Below are positions 1-5,047 of a stretch of DNA of 5,047 nt, one piece after another. How positions within the stretch are numbered: the stretch's first letter is position 1; each line of letters begins with the position of its first letter. This DNA comes from a bacterium (GTDB lineage: Bacteria > SM23-31 > JAUVVT01): positions 1 through 5,047 of the forward strand of contig JAUVVT010000198.1 of the NCBI GenBank assembly GCA_030604505.1. The letters are read 5' to 3'. The notes under the pieces were generated by a model. That model saw only the letters and a program-made list of their open reading frames with translations, was not told the DNA's origin and searched no databases. The translations under genes were made by a program, and so were the position numbers.

Positions 1-177
1 AAAAATCCCAAGAACATTCCAATTAATGAACGTAAAAATATCACTCACATTAAGCACATTTAGTAACACAAGAACAATAATCCCGCTCCATATCACAATC
101 GACTTTGACCTTTTACTAAAAATGATATAAAGGTAAACCAATACAAATATACCAACAGCAATCAGTTTTTCATTCAT
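1..177 (-). CDS. ArsB/NhaD-like ion transporter, N-terminal part (partial)
   Basis: Only the first 59 codons are visible; the frame is still open at the left edge. The start is the ATG at 177-175. An in-frame TGA lies 14 codons further upstream, with no other ATG, GTG or TTG between. The peptide begins MNEKLIAVGIFVLVYLYIIF, has a short basic loop (KRSKS, residues 22-26), then a second hydrophobic stretch (about 27-47), and ends with INWNVLGIF. A first helix, a basic loop, a second helix and then a motif of the form 'I-D/N-W-N-V-L-x-x-F' is how ArsB/NhaD and related ion-transporter-superfamily membrane proteins begin. These are cytoplasmic-membrane carriers for anions, Na+/H+ or carboxylates; the substrate cannot be told from this fragment. 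It starts 35 bases after the stop of the metallo-hydrolase gene on the same strand, so co-transcription is likely. No good Shine-Dalgarno site is visible. The family call is moderate and the existence of a coding start is fairly sure. Confidence 0.66.
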   Translation of the reverse strand, partial: MNEKLIAVGIFVLVYLYIIFSKRSKSIVIWSGIIVLVLLNVLNVSDIFTFINWNVLGIF

Positions 178-212
178 CCGGATATCATACCACTTACTTT
201 TTTCAAAAGTTG

Positions 213-974
213 CTAAATTTCAAAAATCTCGCTGACCTCATCTTGATAAGCAATTGACAAAGGAACATCTTTACCATCAAGAATCTTCTGATGGGTATCC
301 ATTAAAACATCCGTATGATTATTTTCGAGACTCACATGAGCAAGGATTATCCTTTTAACCTTTTTATCAATTGTTTCCTTTAAGGCAGTCGCCGATTCTT
401 CATTAGAGATGTGCCCTTCTCTGCTCAATATTCTTTGCTTTAGATAATGAGGATAGCTCCCATTTAAGAGCATTTGTCGGTCATGATTGGACTCAAATAC
501 AATCAAATCAGAATCCTTCATACGTTCTTTAACCAGAGAAGTCACAAATCCAAGGTCGGTCGCATAAAAAATCTTTTTATTATCAAGTTTAATTACAAAA
601 CCCGAACTATTTACAGAATCGTGAATCGTGGGAAATGCCCTTATCTCAAATTCTCCAATTGAAAAATTAGAACCATTTTCAAATATTCTAATATCAGGAT
701 TTCTCACCCACTGCAGCATTTCATCAGCAGTTTCTCCGTTAGCGTAGACCGGTATATTATAATTCTGACAAACCAAATTCAAACCGATTATATGGTCTCT
801 ATGCTCGTGGGTTATTAGAATACCGTCAATCTCGCCAAGTGAAGAATTAATCTCCGATAACCTCTCCTCGATGGTACTTATATAAAAACCGGCATCGATT
901 AAAAGTTTGGTCTCATTCCCTTCAATATAAAAAGAGTTTCCCCTGCTCCCGCTGCCTAAAGAACATAATTTCAT
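213..974 (-). CDS. MBL-fold metallo-hydrolase, YycJ/WalJ type
   Basis: A complete 253-residue protein of the metallo-beta-lactamase superfamily, probably a cytoplasmic phosphodiesterase or nuclease-like hydrolase binding two metal ions. It opens with MKLCSLGSGSRGNS, typical of the YycJ/WalJ/VicX family. The metal motif THEHRDH gives H56, H58, D60 and H61. Further likely ligands or active-site residues are H118 (FPTIHDS), D140 (ATDLG) and H213 (LAHVS). The family-typical blocks ESNHD, GHISNE and AHVSLENN follow in the usual order, and the length is normal for the family, so the enzyme looks intact. The ATG at 974 is chosen because the family N-terminus begins there; the TTG four codons upstream adds only MDFY. 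No SD stronger than GGA is seen. In Firmicutes the homologue lies with the walRK two-component genes; here no such genes are visible and a transporter gene follows. The exact substrate is unknown. The gap upstream carries a perfect inverted repeat that may be its operator. Confidence 0.93.
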   Translation of the reverse strand: MKLCSLGSGSRGNSFYIEGNETKLLIDAGFYISTIEERLSEINSSLGEIDGILITHEHRDHIIGLNLVCQNYNIPVYANGETADEMLQWVRNPDIRIFENGSNFSIGEFEIRAFPTIHDSVNSSGFVIKLDNKKIFYATDLGFVTSLVKERMKDSDLIVFESNHDRQMLLNGSYPHYLKQRILSREGHISNEESATALKETIDKKVKRIILAHVSLENNHTDVLMDTHQKILDGKDVPLSIAYQDEVSEIFEI

Positions 975-1000
975 ATAAAAATCCAATATAATTTTGCGAA

Positions 1001-1023
1001 ATATTAATTTAGTAAATTAATAT
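1001..1023. promoter_or_regulatory. Perfect AT-only inverted repeat, possible operator
   Basis: The arms are ATATTAATTT (1001-1010) and AAATTAATAT (1014-1023), exact reverse complements separated by AGT. The site lies 27 bases upstream of the metallo-hydrolase ATG, where an operator or a promoter-overlapping repressor site would sit. A dimeric helix-turn-helix regulator could bind such a dyad. As RNA it would be a weak hairpin because every pair is A-U. Base composition makes AT palindromes easier to get by chance, so function is inferred from perfection and position only. Confidence 0.4.
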
Positions 1024-1253
1024 AACTTTATTAAAAAATCAAGGATAAAGGTGTTAACAGAATGACACCCACATAATATGCTGTTAAAAATGTGAAAGAT
1101 TAATACAATTATTTTTTAAGTTAATTAAAAAATTCTTCATTTTCAGATTTTTATTATGTATCTTCTAAAAAATTAATTTCTATTTTTTTTCCTGATGTAT
1201 GTCGAACTTCCTACAAATAATCAATTATCATAAGAAAGTAAATTTTCTTTAAT

Positions 1254-1277
1254 CTTTTTGTCTTTGTGCCTTTGTTT
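1254..1277 (+). repeat. Three imperfect 8-base units of CTTTGTG type
   Basis: Three adjacent 8-mers read CTTTTTGT (1254-1261), CTTTGTGC (1262-1269) and CTTTGTTT (1270-1277). They end five bases before the AGGAG ribosome binding site of the Nramp-like gene. From general knowledge, strings such as CTTTGTGCCTTTGTG occur scattered between genes in many environmental bacterial genomes, and this looks like a decayed copy. Whether it is a mobile remnant or a simple low-complexity leader cannot be decided from one copy. Confidence 0.4.
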
Positions 1278-1282
1278 TAAAA

Positions 1283-1287
1283 AGGAG
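1283..1287 (+). promoter_or_regulatory. Shine-Dalgarno site of the Nramp-like gene
   Basis: AGGAG, within AAAGGAG, lies six bases before the ATG at 1294. This spacing fixes the start there and argues against the in-frame TTG at 1258, which would place the site inside the coding sequence. Confidence 0.85.
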
Positions 1288-1293
1288 AAACTT

Positions 1294-2670
1294 ATGTCGG
1301 ATAAATCGACTCTTTCCTCAGACTTTGACCCTTACAAACTTCATCGCGACCACATCCAGAATCCACCACGAACGATTTTCCGTTCAATAAAACATTTGGG
1401 ACCGGCTTTGATTGTCACAGCAAGTATTGTCGGTGTTGGCGAATTAATTGCCACACCGACTTTGGGCGCTCAGGTTGGTTTTGCTGCTTTATGGCTTATT
1501 ATAGTGAGCTGTCTGATTAAGGTTATTATTCAGGGAGAACTTGGCAGATATACCATTTCTACAGGGGAAACCACTATGAGAGCACTGAATAGAATTCCCG
1601 GACCTAAATTTTTGGTCTCATGGCCCATATGGTTTTGGTTGATTATGATAACATTTGTTTTTCTGCAGATTGGTGCTCAGATAGGTTGTGCAAGCCAGGC
1701 TCTTAACCTTCTCATCCCGAAAATAAATCCGTTTATCTGGTCGCTGATTATTACAATATTTGGTATGTCAATATTGTACAGAGGCAGATATAAATTTATT
1801 GTCAGATTCCTAACCCTTATGATTGCAATATTCAGCCTGCTTACCCTTTTCTGCGCAGTTATGATTTTATGGACTCCTTATGAAATAACGGCTGCGGACA
1901 TTATTGAAGGTTTTAAATTCCATATTCCGAAAGGGGGATTGGTAACCGCTATGGCAGTATTCGGAATTGTCGGAGTCGGCACAACTGAACTTGTTATGTA
2001 TCCGTATTGGTGTCTGGAAAGGGGGTATGCAAGATATTGCGGGGAATCGGATAACTCAGAAAAATGGATCGCCCGTGCCAGAGGATGGATTAGAGTTATG
2101 CATATCGATATTCTTCTCTCTATGGTCATTTATACACTTGCAACAATTGCATTTTTTATACTTGGAGCAAGTGTCCTCTATCAAATGGGAGTTGTTCCAA
2201 AAGGTTTTGAAACCATAAAAATTTTATCCAATATGTATACATCATCACTCGGAGTTTGGGCTTTTGTTATCTTTCTGGTTGGGGCATTCTTTGTATTATT
2301 TTCAACTTTTGTCTCTGCAACTGCAACTCATTCAAGAACATTTACAGACCTCTTTGAAATGATGGGTTGGATAAAAATTGACAGTTATAATGAGCGTATG
2401 AAATATGTGGGTAGATTGTGTATTATAATTCCAATTATCTGTTTTACACAATATTCCTTAATTGGCGAGCCGGTAATGATGATAATCATCGGTGGAACTG
2501 CTCAATGCATTATGCTGCCGGTGATTGCATTCTCAGCAATTTACCTCAGATACAAACATACAAACAAGAACCTTCTCCCTTCAAAAATAACCGATATTCT
2601 GCTGTGGATATGCAGCACAGCTATTCTATGCTTTGCGGTGTTTAATCTTTTGCGGAGACTAAGTATTTGA
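1294..2670 (+). CDS. Nramp-superfamily metal-ion transporter (divergent subfamily)
   Basis: A 458-residue polytopic inner-membrane protein with about 11 hydrophobic segments (roughly 36-58, 62-84, 108-130, 145-163, 168-193, 215-238, 270-292, 321-345, 372-390, 394-417 and 432-452), matching the Nramp/LeuT-like fold in length and helix number. Family-like features include GPALIV at the start of helix 1, GAQVGFAALW entering helix 2, and GAQIGCASQALNLL in helix 3. Canonical Nramp transporters co-import Mn2+ or Fe2+ with protons using a DPGN motif in helix 1 and an MPH motif in helix 6. Here helix 1 reads IVGVGELIATP, so DPGN is replaced by GVGE (residues 47-50), and helix 6 reads VGVGTTELVMYPYW (226-239), lacking MPH but carrying E232. 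It therefore belongs to a divergent branch often labelled only 'Nramp family' or 'Nramp-related'; its ion is uncertain and may not be Mn2+ or Fe2+. The ATG at 1294 is preceded by AGGAG. The gene stands alone, divergent from the metallo-hydrolase and convergent with the PHP gene. No metal-responsive operator or riboswitch was recognised. Confidence 0.88.
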   Translation: MSDKSTLSSDFDPYKLHRDHIQNPPRTIFRSIKHLGPALIVTASIVGVGELIATPTLGAQVGFAALWLIIVSCLIKVIIQGELGRYTISTGETTMRALNRIPGPKFLVSWPIWFWLIMITFVFLQIGAQIGCASQALNLLIPKINPFIWSLIITIFGMSILYRGRYKFIVRFLTLMIAIFSLLTLFCAVMILWTPYEITAADIIEGFKFHIPKGGLVTAMAVFGIVGVGTTELVMYPYWCLERGYARYCGESDNSEKWIARARGWIRVMHIDILLSMVIYTLATIAFFILGASVLYQMGVVPKGFETIKILSNMYTSSLGVWAFVIFLVGAFFVLFSTFVSATATHSRTFTDLFEMMGWIKIDSYNERMKYVGRLCIIIPIICFTQYSLIGEPVMMIIIGGTAQCIMLPVIAFSAIYLRYKHTNKNLLPSKITDILLWICSTAILCFAVFNLLRRLSI

Positions 2671-2679
2671 TGTAAAATT

Positions 2680-2716
2680 TGAATCATCTGTGTATATTAT
2701 AAATCTCTGAATCATC
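2680..2716. repeat. Nine-base direct repeat TGAATCATC, two copies
   Basis: TGAATCATC occurs at 2680-2688 and again at 2708-2716, 28 bases apart, just after the Nramp-like stop codon. The flanks do not match beyond the nine bases. It may be coincidence; no function is assigned. Confidence 0.3.
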
Positions 2717-2804
2717 ATTTATTTCTCTTGGATACAGATTTGACATTCCGCAGAAAGGGCAAAATTCTATTGCCGGTAATGTTGCTTTTTCGGTGTCTTT
2801 TAAA

Positions 2805-2830
2805 GATCCTGAAACAAGTTCAGAATGACA
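2805..2830 (-). repeat. Palindromic dispersed-repeat-like element
   Basis: On the plus strand the core pairs ATCCTGAA (2806-2813) with TTCAGAAT (2819-2826) around an ACAAG loop, with one C/A mismatch. Read as minus-strand RNA the mismatch becomes a G-U pair, giving eight continuous pairs. The sequence closely resembles an intergenic motif of the type GTCATxCTGAACTTGTTTCAG that I know from general experience as a widely scattered repeat in Bacteroidota and other environmental genomes. Only one full copy lies in this window, so its repeat status is inferred. It could act as a REP-like or terminator-like hairpin between the convergent genes. Confidence 0.5.
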
Positions 2831-2870
2831 GTTGAACTACTTCATGGCCATAAAAAACACTATTTATTAT

Positions 2871-4475
2871 CTACTCTTTTTCCACCCACACCGGGCTGGA
2901 CCATGCCAGTTGTCCGTTTGCTTGTGTGACCCTGATATAATACCAGTCTACACCGCCTGACGGTTCATCATCGGTTATGGAAAATTCCGTATTAAAATGG
3001 TCTGAAAATACTACAGGATGAATAATTAAAGACTCATCCGGAAAAGGTCCCGTAAAAATGACATCATTCTTTTCTGTTAGTTCTTTAAGCTGTTTATTTA
3101 TCTGAATCTCATTCGGTTTATTCAGACTCACCGACAGCTTTGTTTCCGGGCTGCCTGGTATGTTTAGCACAATTGCATTGGTTGGTATTTCAGCAAATGC
3201 CTCACGCCGGGAAGTATATGACTTCACCTTGCAGGATGTTTTTGTTCTTTCGTATATCAGATTCCTTTTCGATTCTTCATAAGGACCAGACTGAAAACAC
3301 GGCTGAATGTTATTTATCGCACCGCCAGAAACTTCTATTTTAAAATCCCAGTCACAAACACGAGCCAATTCCAGAGCCGCCCACGGTCCCCACCCGAATT
3401 CAATCCTGAGGAGAACCGGCTGATTCCAGCAAAATGCAGTAATTTTCCTGTCAATAGGAAAATCCTTGTGAATTACCCTATTATTTTTAACTACTTCAAC
3501 CTTTTCTATCTTATCCCAGCCGGAGGTTTTAACATCTATCTTTCTCTTTTTTGAAAACGGTATAGACTCTCCCATAACGTTGCCGTTAAGACTATACCTG
3601 AGAGTTATTCTATCTCCGGTTACTCCGTAGGTTCGCTTATTTTTTAATGAATCAAAGATTGCTTCACGTGACAATTCAGGCGCCATAACGGCAGCAAGCC
3701 CTTCTCCATAAGCTCCCGGATATCCAAGATGGTCGTCAGTACTGGCGATTACACCGAATCGAATGCCGGATTGAAGAGCATACTGAAGAGTATTCTGTTT
3801 CCACACACCCCCCATCGAATGCCTGATATACGGAAATTGTGCGTTATCCCTTTCTGCGTTTCCGTGTTCAGAATAGATTTCTAAAATTGGAGATACTTCT
3901 ATGTCTACATATTTAAAATTGGCACCCCGTCTTCCCGTTTTATATCCCGGATGATGGGGTATAATAATAATCCCTTCCTCTCTTGCAAATTCCTGGAGTT
4001 CTTTAACATCTTTTAAAATTTTCAAAGGGGGATAATCATAAGGAAAAATAAGATGATAATCGCCATAAAAACTCGAATGCCATTCGTATGCGGGAAATGT
4101 TACAAACTTTCCTTTTTTGTACTTATCGGCACACATTTTTTGCACATCACCCCATCGTTTTCTTGTTGCATTGAATCCCTCGACCCATTTCATATGTTTG
4201 TTTTCCTCCATCATAGGCATATCATGCCACTGAGAATGAGGGGTAAATGCAAAAAAGTCCAGATGACTCTCAGCGATTTCAAAAGCCCGCTCCAATGAAC
4301 CCCTGGCATATCCCACACCGCAGTGATTATGAATATCTCCCCAGTAAATATTCAAACCATCCGATAAAGGCTCCTTCTTAATAGATTTTGACATTTTACA
4401 CCTTGAGAATCCCGATGCCAAAAATGGCAGAGCAGAAACCTTTAACATTTTTCTGCGTGTGATTGATTTGTTCAT
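2871..4475 (-). CDS. Exported PHP-domain metal-dependent hydrolase (DUF3604-like)
   Basis: A complete 534-residue protein. The N-terminus MNKSITRRKMLKVSALPFLA contains TRRKMLK (residues 6-12), close to the twin-arginine consensus S/T-R-R-x-F-L-K, followed by a short hydrophobic stretch (13-23) and C26. This suggests Tat export after cofactor loading, possibly membrane-anchored, though FSRC is not a proper lipobox. The PHP-like catalytic domain starts with YWGDIHNHC (D47, H49, H51) and continues with FTPH (H80), YEWH (E131, H133), PHH (H174, H175), H204 and STDDH (D247, D248, H249). These fit a multi-metal phosphoesterase or amidohydrolase-like site. A beta-rich C-terminal half follows, ending in WYYIRVTQANGQLAWSSPVW (511-530), as in DUF3604-type proteins. 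The substrate is unknown. The ATG at 4475 is chosen over the ATG at 4532 because of the AGGGAGG site five bases upstream and the signal peptide at that position. The S9 peptidase gene lies upstream on the same strand. Confidence 0.87.
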   Translation of the reverse strand: MNKSITRRKMLKVSALPFLASGFSRCKMSKSIKKEPLSDGLNIYWGDIHNHCGVGYARGSLERAFEIAESHLDFFAFTPHSQWHDMPMMEENKHMKWVEGFNATRKRWGDVQKMCADKYKKGKFVTFPAYEWHSSFYGDYHLIFPYDYPPLKILKDVKELQEFAREEGIIIIPHHPGYKTGRRGANFKYVDIEVSPILEIYSEHGNAERDNAQFPYIRHSMGGVWKQNTLQYALQSGIRFGVIASTDDHLGYPGAYGEGLAAVMAPELSREAIFDSLKNKRTYGVTGDRITLRYSLNGNVMGESIPFSKKRKIDVKTSGWDKIEKVEVVKNNRVIHKDFPIDRKITAFCWNQPVLLRIEFGWGPWAALELARVCDWDFKIEVSGGAINNIQPCFQSGPYEESKRNLIYERTKTSCKVKSYTSRREAFAEIPTNAIVLNIPGSPETKLSVSLNKPNEIQINKQLKELTEKNDVIFTGPFPDESLIIHPVVFSDHFNTEFSITDDEPSGGVDWYYIRVTQANGQLAWSSPVWVEKE

Positions 4476-4480
4476 AAAAA

Positions 4481-4487
4481 CCTCCCT
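4481..4487 (-). promoter_or_regulatory. Strong Shine-Dalgarno site of the PHP gene
   Basis: On the minus strand AGGGAGG is followed by five T residues and then the ATG at 4475. It is the best ribosome binding site in the window and decides the start of the PHP protein. Confidence 0.88.
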
Positions 4488-4550
4488 GTAAATTTTATTT
4501 TCTGCAACTACTTTCTTTTCAAGATGAAACATTAAACAGTATTGCTGTCA

Positions 4551-4567
4551 TTTTCTTGTAAAGAAAA
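4551..4567 (-). terminator. AT-rich hairpin after the peptidase gene
   Basis: TTTTCTT (4551-4557) and AAGAAAA (4561-4567) are perfect reverse complements around a three-base loop, beginning 14 bases past the stop of the S9 peptidase gene. In minus-strand RNA the stem has seven pairs, only one of them G-C, and no U-run follows, so it would be a weak terminator at best. It may equally be an mRNA 3'-end or processing hairpin between two co-transcribed genes. Confidence 0.25.
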
Positions 4568-4581
4568 GTAAGAAATATTAA

Positions 4582-5046
4582 CTATTTCTCTTCCTTTTTC
4601 AATGTTTCAATCATACTTTTCCAGTCAATCCATCCTTCTTTTCCTCTAATGTATTTCTCGAACCAGTTAAATTCTGCCTGCATTTTAACCATCTGATATT
4701 TCATATCAGAGATTCCATGTCCCATATTAGGATAAACTATGAATTCTGTCGGCACTCCCAATTTCTTTAAAGCCATGTATAATTCTTCGCCTTGTGGTAG
4801 AGGTACTATTCTATCGTCTTCACCAAAGTGAATTAATGTCGGTGTTTTAGCATTTTTTATATATTTTAATGTGGATTGCTTAACATAATGCTCCCAGTTA
4901 TTATAAGGAGTTCCCTTAATTAAGAATTCCATCAAGTGTTCCAAACCAGCCAAACCGGATTGACCATCATAAGATATCTGGTTTACTGTACCTGCACCTG
5001 TAGAAATTGCTTTGAAGCGATCGGTTGACACAAGTGCCCAATTCGA
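4582..5046 (-). CDS. S9 family (prolyl oligopeptidase-type) peptidase, C-terminal part (partial)
   Basis: The last 154 codons of an alpha/beta-hydrolase serine peptidase; the frame is open to the right edge, reading SNWALVSTDRFKAISTGAG from the edge inward. 'NWxxxxTDRFKA' is the block that follows the nucleophile elbow GGSxGG in S9 peptidases, so the catalytic serine should lie just outside the window. The other two triad members are visible: D78 of the partial peptide in HFGEDDRIVP (the GxxDxxVP motif) and H110 in PNMGHGIS. FNWFEKYIRGK is the usual C-terminal helix. Such enzymes cleave short peptides, often exported or periplasmic in this type of organism, but localisation cannot be judged without the N-terminus. 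The GTG at 5031 is not a real start because the conserved block continues upstream of it. The PHP gene follows 106 bases downstream on the same strand, so shared transcription is possible. No truncation is seen apart from the window edge. Confidence 0.9.
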   Translation of the reverse strand, partial: SNWALVSTDRFKAISTGAGTVNQISYDGQSGLAGLEHLMEFLIKGTPYNNWEHYVKQSTLKYIKNAKTPTLIHFGEDDRIVPLPQGEELYMALKKLGVPTEFIVYPNMGHGISDMKYQMVKMQAEFNWFEKYIRGKEGWIDWKSMIETLKKEEK

Positions 5047-5047
5047 A

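Larger units (their letters stand above)
975..1293. other. Divergent AT-rich intergenic region
   Basis: This 319-base gap separates the start of the metallo-hydrolase (minus) from the start of the Nramp-like gene (plus), so it must hold promoters for both unless one is read from elsewhere. It is extremely A+T rich, with long A and T runs. I see a perfect inverted repeat at 1001-1023, a half-site-like ATTAATTT again at 1172-1179, a weak 6-bp hairpin at 1232-1249 (AAGAAA/TTTCTT) and a three-unit CTTTGTG-like repeat at 1254-1277. No convincing -35/-10 pair, sigma-54 site, tRNA, riboswitch or open frame with a usable start was found. Because almost any AT-rich hexamer resembles a -10 box here, I do not name a promoter. 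Confidence 0.6.
2671..2870. other. Convergent intergenic region
   Basis: The 200-base gap lies between the stop codons of the Nramp-like gene (plus) and the PHP gene (minus), where a two-way terminator would be expected. No GC-rich hairpin with a T-run is present. The only hairpins are GGCAA/TTGCC (2758-2762 with 2770-2774, seven-base loop, no adjacent T-run), a TCTTT/AAAGA dyad (2796-2806) and the repeat-like palindrome at 2806-2826. Termination may rely on one of these or be factor-dependent. Confidence 0.5.

Noticed and set aside
1258..1293. TTG start at 1258 that would extend the Nramp-like protein by 12 residues.
   Set aside because: The added residues come from the CTTTGTG repeat and the Shine-Dalgarno site itself; the ATG at 1294 is correctly spaced from AGGAG.
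1878..2218. Open frames of about 80 codons on both strands inside the Nramp-like gene, and similar ones inside the hydrolase and PHP genes.
   Set aside because: They overlap well-supported genes in other frames, have no recognisable motifs or ribosome binding sites, and read as shadows.
2758..2774. GGCAA/TTGCC hairpin as an intrinsic terminator of the Nramp-like gene.
   Set aside because: The stem is only five pairs with a seven-base loop, and no T-run follows directly.
2703..2828. A 41-codon open stretch on the plus strand after the Nramp-like gene, ending ..KDPETSSE.
   Set aside because: It has no start codon, follows a TAA directly and its end overlaps the repeat-like palindrome. An open run of this length is expected by chance; I do not call it a gene remnant.
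4492..4522. TTGAAA and TAAAAT on the minus strand as a promoter for the PHP gene.
   Set aside because: The spacer is 19 bases, and transcription would begin inside the ribosome binding site, leaving almost no leader.
4476..4532. ATG at 4532 that would lengthen the PHP protein by 19 residues.
   Set aside because: It would bury the twin-arginine-like signal and ignore the strong AGGGAGG site before the ATG at 4475.
4582..5031. GTG at 5031 as the start of a small 149-residue hydrolase.
   Set aside because: The S9 family block NWxxxxTDRFKA spans this codon and continues to the window edge, so the frame is the end of a larger peptidase.

Overview
The window is AT-rich, with intergenic stretches richer in A+T than the genes. 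It reads as chromosomal DNA from a Gram-negative-type bacterium. My best guess is a member of or near the Bacteroidota/FCB group (for example an Ignavibacteria-like or uncultured lineage). That guess rests on low G+C, a YycJ-type hydrolase standing alone, secreted hydrolases with a twin-arginine-like leader, and intergenic elements that look like dispersed repeats I associate with such genomes. Two genes have clear Shine-Dalgarno sites, which fits less well with Bacteroidia proper. The taxonomic call is an inference and is weak.

Layout. Minus strand, 1-177: the first 59 codons of an ion-transporter-superfamily membrane protein (ArsB/NhaD-like), cut by the window edge. Minus strand, 213-974: a complete YycJ/WalJ-type metallo-beta-lactamase-fold hydrolase that starts only 35 bases upstream of the transporter frame, so the two are probably co-transcribed. 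A divergent, very AT-rich gap follows (975-1293). It holds a perfect 10+3+10 inverted repeat close to the hydrolase start and a three-unit CTTTGTG-like repeat just before the next gene. Plus strand, 1294-2670: a complete Nramp-superfamily transporter with non-canonical metal-site residues. A 200-base convergent gap (2671-2870) contains a palindromic dispersed-repeat-like element. Minus strand, 2871-4475: a complete exported PHP/DUF3604-type metal-dependent hydrolase with a twin-arginine-like signal and a strong ribosome binding site. Minus strand, 4582-5046: the C-terminal part of an S9 (prolyl oligopeptidase family) serine peptidase that runs off the right edge.

How the genes relate. The peptidase and the PHP protein lie head to tail on the same strand with a 106-base gap and may share a transcript. 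The hydrolase and the partial transporter form a second minus-strand pair. The Nramp-like gene is alone on the plus strand, between a divergent and a convergent neighbour. I see no CRISPR array, RNA gene, insertion sequence or phage gene, and no obvious multi-gene defence or biosynthetic system. The points most worth a second look are the altered metal site of the Nramp-like protein, the palindrome in the divergent promoter region and the two repeat-like intergenic elements.
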